A stretch of 64,000 nucleotides of DNA from Zingiber officinale. Lineage: Eukaryota; Streptophyta; Magnoliopsida; Zingiberales; Zingiberaceae. A model generated the notes under the pieces. That model did not search any database, was not told the origin of the DNA, and saw only the letters and a list, made by a program, of their open reading frames with translations. The position numbers and the translations under genes are program-made. Each line of letters opens with the position of its first letter. The first letter of the stretch is position 1. Of this stretch, positions 59,493 to 64,000 are shown in pieces. Where the stretch lies: positions 14,743,317 to 14,807,316 of the forward strand of contig NC_055996.1 of the NCBI RefSeq assembly GCF_018446385.1, read 5' to 3'.

Positions 59493-61357
59493 TGTTGGTT
59501 AGTCCTAGGAAAACGTACCGGTTCCACTGTACAAAAATTTTTGTACAAGTGTCGAACCTTTCCTTAAATAACCTATTATGTTCTTTAGAAGTTAAATTAG
59601 GAATCGCAGACGGAACTTAACATCATTGATTCCAAATTTAACTTATCTGTTCTTAATGGTTTAGATTTGAATCGCAAGCGGAACTTAACACTATTGATTC
59701 AAATCTACCTAAGTTATTAATTCCATAAATATTAATTTCTAAAATTGGCTTTCAGGACTGCATGACGAAGCACATGACCTTCTTGGATATGGGAGCAACC
59801 ACCATCGCCTAGGCAAAGCCTTTTAAGGAAAGCTAATATTTATTTCCTTAAATAACTCTAGGTTAACCAAAAAGAACAATTGAATCACAAATTTGAAAAA
59901 GAAAAAAACACAAACTCGAAAAATAAATTCGAAAAACTAGATCTAATTGCCTCTTGTATTTAAAATTCTTACAAAAAGAAATAACTAGCATGATACGGAA
60001 AACAATTACTAATTATACCTTCTCTTTGTAAACTAATGATCTCGTGATCTTCTGCCGTATTCCTCGCCTCGCCTTGGACGTCGTGTGGGCGACGATCCTC
60101 CAAGATGAACACCACCCAAAAGAGTCCTTCCTCTTCCTCAAAGATTCGGCCACCACCACCACCAAGGAGAAGAGAGCAAAGGGAAAGGGAGAAGGGAGAG
60201 GGCCGGCCACCAAGAGATCTTCAAGCAAAAGAATAAGAGTTGTGTCTCATGAAGCCCCCTCACCCCTTCTTTTATATTACTTGCCCAAGACAAATAAGGA
60301 AAAACTTTTTACAAAAAATAAAATCATCCAAGAGTTTTTCCTTTTTCCTTTTTATTTTTCCTTTTCTTTCCTCTTGATTGAATCAATCACCAAATTTAAT
60401 TTTATGATGATTTTAAATAATTTAATATGGCCGGCCACTTGCTTGGGCACCAAGCAAGGTGGCCGACCACCTCATCAAGGGGAAAAAGAATTTTATTTTT
60501 ATAAAATTTTACAAGAAAAACTCTTATAAAATTTTACAAGCTCTCTTTCCTAAAGTAGGAGTTAAAAAAGGAAAGTTCTAAAAATTAAAACCATGTTTTA
60601 AAATTTAAAAACTTCTCTTACAAAATTTCCTTTTTTAACATGATGATAGAAAATTCTAATTTTAAAACTTATCTCCCTTTTTCTTAAACCATGAGGATGG
60701 TTAAAAAAGAAAAGTTTTAAAACTTTTAAAATTCTCTATTAAAACATGTGGCCTAATTCAAATAAGGAAAGTTTTAAAAAATTAAAATCTCTCTTTTAAA
60801 ACTTATAGTTTTCTAGAAAGAGAAGATTTTAAAAATTCAAAACACCCCTCCTATTTGAATTAATCTTGGCCGGCCCCTACATGCTTGGTCACCAAGCAAT
60901 AGGGCTGACCCCTATAAAGAGGATGTGGCCGGCCCTTGCTTGGTCACCAAGCATTGGACCGACCCACTTCTTGGACACCAAGAAGAGCCTTATATTTGGA
61001 TGGACTTGAGGCTATAATGAAGCTACGACAGGGACCTAGAGAAGAAATTGGTTTTGACCTTCCGATGAGCTTGAGTATCCTGTGTTCGCCCCGAACACAC
61101 AACTCAAGTTCATCAATAATAACTCATTCTACTAGAGAGTTATTACCGCACTACCGCACCAATCCCAAATTACATTATGGGCTCCTTCTTATCATGAGTG
61201 TGTTAGTCTCCCTGTGTTTAAGATTACGAATGTCCACTAATTAAGTAAGTTACTGACAACTCACTTAATTAATATCTAGCTCTAAGAGTAGTACCACTCA
61301 ACTTTATTGTCATGCCGGACTAGGTCCACCTGCAGGGTTTAACATGGCAATCCTTAT
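59493..61357 (-). repeat. Family C LTR on the minus strand, cut by family D
   Basis: TGTTGGTTAGTCCTAGG on the plus strand is the inverted 3' end of family C. The match continues to 61357, with GGCCGGCC dyads at about 60200, 60429, 60868 and 60926, where family D has inserted. CTTAT (61353-61357) would be the left target copy of that insertion. The other LTR end is outside the window. Confidence 0.85.
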
Positions 61358-61920
61358 TGTTAGGACCTTCGGATGCGGCTAGAGAGGGGGGGTGTGAATA
61401 GCCGAACCTAATTTCACGTTTCTTCCTACGAATTAGGTTAGCGCAGCGGAAATAAAATAATAGAAATGAGAACGAGAAGATCAAACCTTAGACGCAGCGA
61501 TGTAACGAGGTTCGGAGATGATACTCCTACTCCTCGGCGTGTCCGTAAGGTGGACGAAGCCTATCAATCCGTCGGTGGATGAGACCCCGGATAACCGGCT
61601 AATATGAACTCCTTCTGGGTGGAGAAACCTCGCCACAATCTCTTGCAACAACAAGATAGGAGTACAAGAAAGAAAGCAAGAAACAAAAAGCAATACGAAT
61701 GTAAAAACACTTTGCCTTCTCGTCGACGGGAGTCCTTGATGAAGCAACAACTTCACGGATGCCCAACAGCAGCTGAACCAGCCGAAGGAAGCTCACTCGA
61801 AGCTTCAAGAAGTATGAGCTCATCAAAGCTCAAATAGCAGTAAGGAGGAAGAGCAAGAACTGTTACTGTAGAGGCCATCGACCTCGATATATAACCTGCG
61901 AAGAAGAAGACACATAAATT

Positions 61921-62250
61921 AGCCGTTGTGTCGCAACGGCTAGGGCCTGGACCGATCAGGCACACTCCTGATCGGTCCAGGAGTGTTCTGATCGGTCTTG
62001 GGACCGATCAGGCCTTAGGCTGATCGGTCCCCAGACCGATTAGCCAACTCTCACAGAGAGTTGGGGTGGATCGGTCCACAGACCGATCCCCCCTCTTTCT
62101 TCTCCCGATTTTCTTCGCTTCTGATCGTTTCCTGATCGGTCTGGTGACCGATTAGATTACTTACAGTGAGCTACTGTTTGGTTACTGATCGGTCACCAGA
62201 CCAATCAGAAAACCCATAGTATCACTAGATCGGTCTGCTGACCGATCTAA
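61921..62250. repeat. GATCGGTC-N4-GACCGATC dyad block of family D
   Basis: Eight or so inverted repeats with 9-14 bp arms and mostly 4-bp spacers. The longest is CTGGACCGATCAGG-N6-CCTGATCGGTCCAG (61947-61980). Two other dyads lie among them: AGCCGTTG-N5-CAACGGCT (61921-61941) and CCAACTCT-N5-AGAGTTGG (62044-62064). Confidence 0.9.
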
Positions 62251-62299
62251 TGCCCATGTGGATTTAGAGCTTCCCATCCCTAAATCCTAAGCCCTTCCT

Positions 62300-62722
62300 G
62301 GTCTTGAGAACGAGCTACCGAGCCCTCTCTGACCTAGTCTGGAGAGCGAGCTACCGAGCCCTCTCCGACTTCCATGTCCGATCCAGAGAACGAGCTCCCG
62401 AGCCCTCTCTGACCTAGTCCGGAGAACGAGCTACCGAGCCCTCTCCGACTTCGTCCGGTCCAGAGAACGAGCACCCGAGCCCTCTCTGACCTGGTCCGGA
62501 GAACGAGCCACCGAGCCCTCTCTGACCTAGTCCGGAGAGCGAGCTACCGAGCCCTCTTCGACTCCATCCGGTCTAGAGAACGAGCTACCGAGCCCTCTCT
62601 GACCTAGTCCGGAGAACGAGCTACCGAGCCCTCTCCGACTTCCACGTCCGGTCCAGAGAACGAGCTCCCGAGCCCTCTCTGACCTAGTCCGGAGAACGAG
62701 CTACCAAGCCCTCTCCGACTTC
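62300..62722. repeat. Minisatellite a of family D U3 (GAACGAGCTACCGAGCCCTC)
   Basis: About eleven units of 35-43 bp with GAGCCCTCTCYGACY and CCGGAGARCGAGC. GGAGAG and CTCTCC can pair across a unit. Confidence 0.85.
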
Positions 62723-62724
62723 CC

Positions 62725-62960
62725 ATGCCAAGTTTCCATACTTGGACTTTTCCCGTGCCAAACTCCCTGCTTGGACTTTTCCGTGCCAAGTCTCCATACT
62801 TGGACTTTTCTCGTGCCAAGCTCCCTGCTTGGACTTTTCCGTGCCAAGTCTCCATACTTGGACTTTTCCCGTGCCAAGTCTCCATACTTGGACTTTTCCG
62901 TGCCAAGTCTCTATACTTGGACTTTTCTCGGGCCAAGTCTCCATACTTGGACTTTTCACC
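62725..62960. repeat. Minisatellite b of family D U3 (CCAAGT-N6-ACTTGG)
   Basis: Eight units of about 31 bp, each with an inverted repeat. Six read CCAAGT...ACTTGG and one reads CCAAGC...GCTTGG, a paired change in both arms. Another reads CCAAAC...GCTTGG with one mismatch. ACTTTTCCCGTG separates the units. Confidence 0.9.
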
Positions 62961-62994
62961 AGATGTCTGGTCAACCTTGACCTATCTGGATTTC

Positions 62995-63195
62995 CCTTGC
63001 CTGGCTTCACTCACCAGGACTTTCCAACTGCCTGGCTTCACTCACTAGGACTTTCCCTTGCCTGACTTCACTCACCAGGACTTTCCCTTGCCTGGCTTCA
63101 CTCACCAGGACTTTCACCTGGCTTCACTCACCAGGATTTTCCCTTGCCTGGCTTCACTCACCAGGACTTTCACCTGGCTTCACTCACCAGGATTT
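62995..63195. repeat. Minisatellite c of family D U3 (CCTGG-N9-CCAGG)
   Basis: Six units of 24-32 bp with CCTGGCTTCACTCACCAGG followed by ACTTTCCCTTG. Confidence 0.88.
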
Positions 63196-63282
63196 CCCGA
63201 ATTAGGTCGACTCACCTCGGGTCAACCAGGTCAACCTTGACCAAAGATTGCACCCACAATCTCCCAAGTTTGTATCCTTGTC

Positions 63283-63404
63283 AAACATCAAGATACAACT
63301 TCAACTTCTCTATTCTCGTCAAACATCATAATAGAACTTTTCTATTCTTGTCAAACATCAGAATAGAACTTTTCTATTCTCGTCAAACATCAAAATACAA
63401 CTCG
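63283..63404. repeat. Minisatellite d of family D U3 (TTCTATTC-N13-GAATAGAA)
   Basis: Three to four units of about 33 bp with TCTCGTCAAACATCA in the loop. The unit at about 63343-63371 has perfect 8-bp arms. Confidence 0.85.
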
Positions 63405-64000
63405 AGTCAGGTCAACTCGAGTCAGGTCAACCTTGACCTAAGGTTGCACCAACAATCTCCCCCTTTTTGATGTTTGACAAAAACCATAATCAAGTTAGGT
63501 TAACCTGATAACCTAACTTAGGTTTTCCAATGTTCTTCCTTGAACATTCTCCCCAAACTCTAATGTTCTTCCTTGAACATTCTTTGGACATTCTCCCAAA
63601 TCATTCTCCCCCTTTTTGACACACATCAAAAAGAGTGAATCAAGGTCAAGAGTTTCCTCCTAATGAAAGTCTCATACCTTTCATTGAAACCCTTAATTTC
63701 CCCCTTGATACTAAAGACATTACCAACTTAGTGATAATCCCATATCACTAGTAAAAACTCCCTCTAAAAGGCAACTCCCCCTTGACTAATAGGTAAAGCT
63801 CCCCCTAAAATTCAACTCCCCCTTGACCATTGCACCAACAATGTCTTGGAGAGTTTCAAGCCTTTAGAAATCCAAAACACAAACTGTATTTTAACTTTCA
63901 GCTGAAATTTCAGACAACACAGTCGAAAATCAACATTTTGGCACGCCCTGATCGGTCACCAGACCGATCAGGAGCTCCCTGGATCGGTCCAGTGACCGAT

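Larger units (their letters stand above)
61358..63454 (-). repeat. Family D 3' LTR, 2.1 kb
   Basis: On the minus strand U3 runs from 63454 and is almost wholly built of short repeats. These are followed by dyads (62250-61921), a TATA box (GGTTATATATCGAGG, about 61894-61880) and a unique R-U5 part to 61358. Confidence 0.85.
61358..64000 (-). mobile_element. Family D LTR element, 3' end, running off the window
   Basis: On the minus strand the window edge shows internal non-coding DNA with GATCGGTC dyads (64000-63945), then a polypurine tract (AAAAAGGGGGAGAT, about 63469-63455) and a 3' LTR (63454-61358, TGTTGG...CCTAACA). The 3' part of the LTR resembles family A (TTCGGAGAT, CTCCTACTC, CGGCGTGTCC, CCGTCGGTGGA). 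D and A are therefore distant relatives. Coding regions lie beyond the window. Confidence 0.8.

Noticed and set aside
61921..62960. Regularly spaced palindromic repeats resembling a CRISPR array
   Set aside because: The sequence is eukaryotic, repeats and spacers vary in length, spacers are themselves repeated, and the array sits in an LTR.
62604..63240. Repetitive frames with units such as KSPSMETWHGK or LHTWTFPVPS
   Set aside because: They are translations of minisatellites b and c in several frames on both strands; the dyad structure of the DNA explains them better.

Overview
This window looks like a gene-poor, transposon-dense stretch of a plant nuclear genome. The only intact host genes are two close paralogues of a plant-specific PADRE (DUF4228) protein. 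A third paralogue is broken. Almost everything else is plant-type mobile DNA: Copia, chromovirus (Tekay-like) and Tat-like LTR elements, an RTE LINE, hAT elements with their MITEs, a CACTA remnant, a TRIM and a tRNA-derived SINE. The repeat flavour suggests a non-grass monocot, possibly Zingiberales, but that is a low-confidence impression and no marker in the window proves it.

Layout. 1-2.7 kb: decayed Copia 3' end, a SINE and a hAT MITE. 2.9-5.5 kb: PADRE unit 1, with a MITE in its promoter and a frameshifted gene. 7.2-11.5 kb: a gag-only LTR element (family A) on the minus strand. 11.5-12.9 kb: two LTR fragments. 12.9-18.5 kb: a non-autonomous Tat-like element holding a TRIM, a solo LTR, an antisense coiled-coil reading frame and a 109-bp tandem array. 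18.7-22.0 kb: PADRE unit 2, intact. 24.5-47.8 kb: a Russian-doll nest. An old LTR was split by a ZMYM1-like hAT element (itself carrying a MITE, an RTE LINE and a SINE), by a Tourist-like MITE, and by a second family A element whose 3' LTR was split again by a 9.1-kb chromovirus. 48.0-49.5 kb: PADRE unit 3, intact. 50.2-64 kb: solo LTRs of one family (C), a CACTA remnant, a Copia element (family E) and the start of a further LTR element (family D) that runs off the right edge.

How the parts relate. The three PADRE genes share their proximal promoters and roughly 0.6-2 kb of upstream sequence. They are therefore a local tandem triplication, now stretched apart by about 17 and 27 kb of nested insertions. 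Several non-autonomous elements (family A, the Tat-like element, MITEs, SINE, TRIM) carry no enzymes and must have been mobilised in trans.

Most unusual signal. The U3 regions of several LTR families carry blocks of short dyad-symmetric repeats sitting just upstream of the TATA box. Each family has its own dyad: CAGTCGACTG in A, GCACGRYCGTGC in B, GGCCGGCC in C, GGATCGGTC-N4-GACCGATCC in D, and GAAGGTGCCTTC in E. The D-type dyad also occurs in the LTRs of the unrelated chromovirus, and a related core recurs in the 3' array of the Tat-like element. In family D most of U3 is a chain of different hairpin-unit minisatellites in which the arm bases change together. Within the chromovirus the dyad block differs strongly between two LTRs that otherwise look almost identical. 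I regard these dyad cassettes as the best candidate for an undescribed phenomenon.
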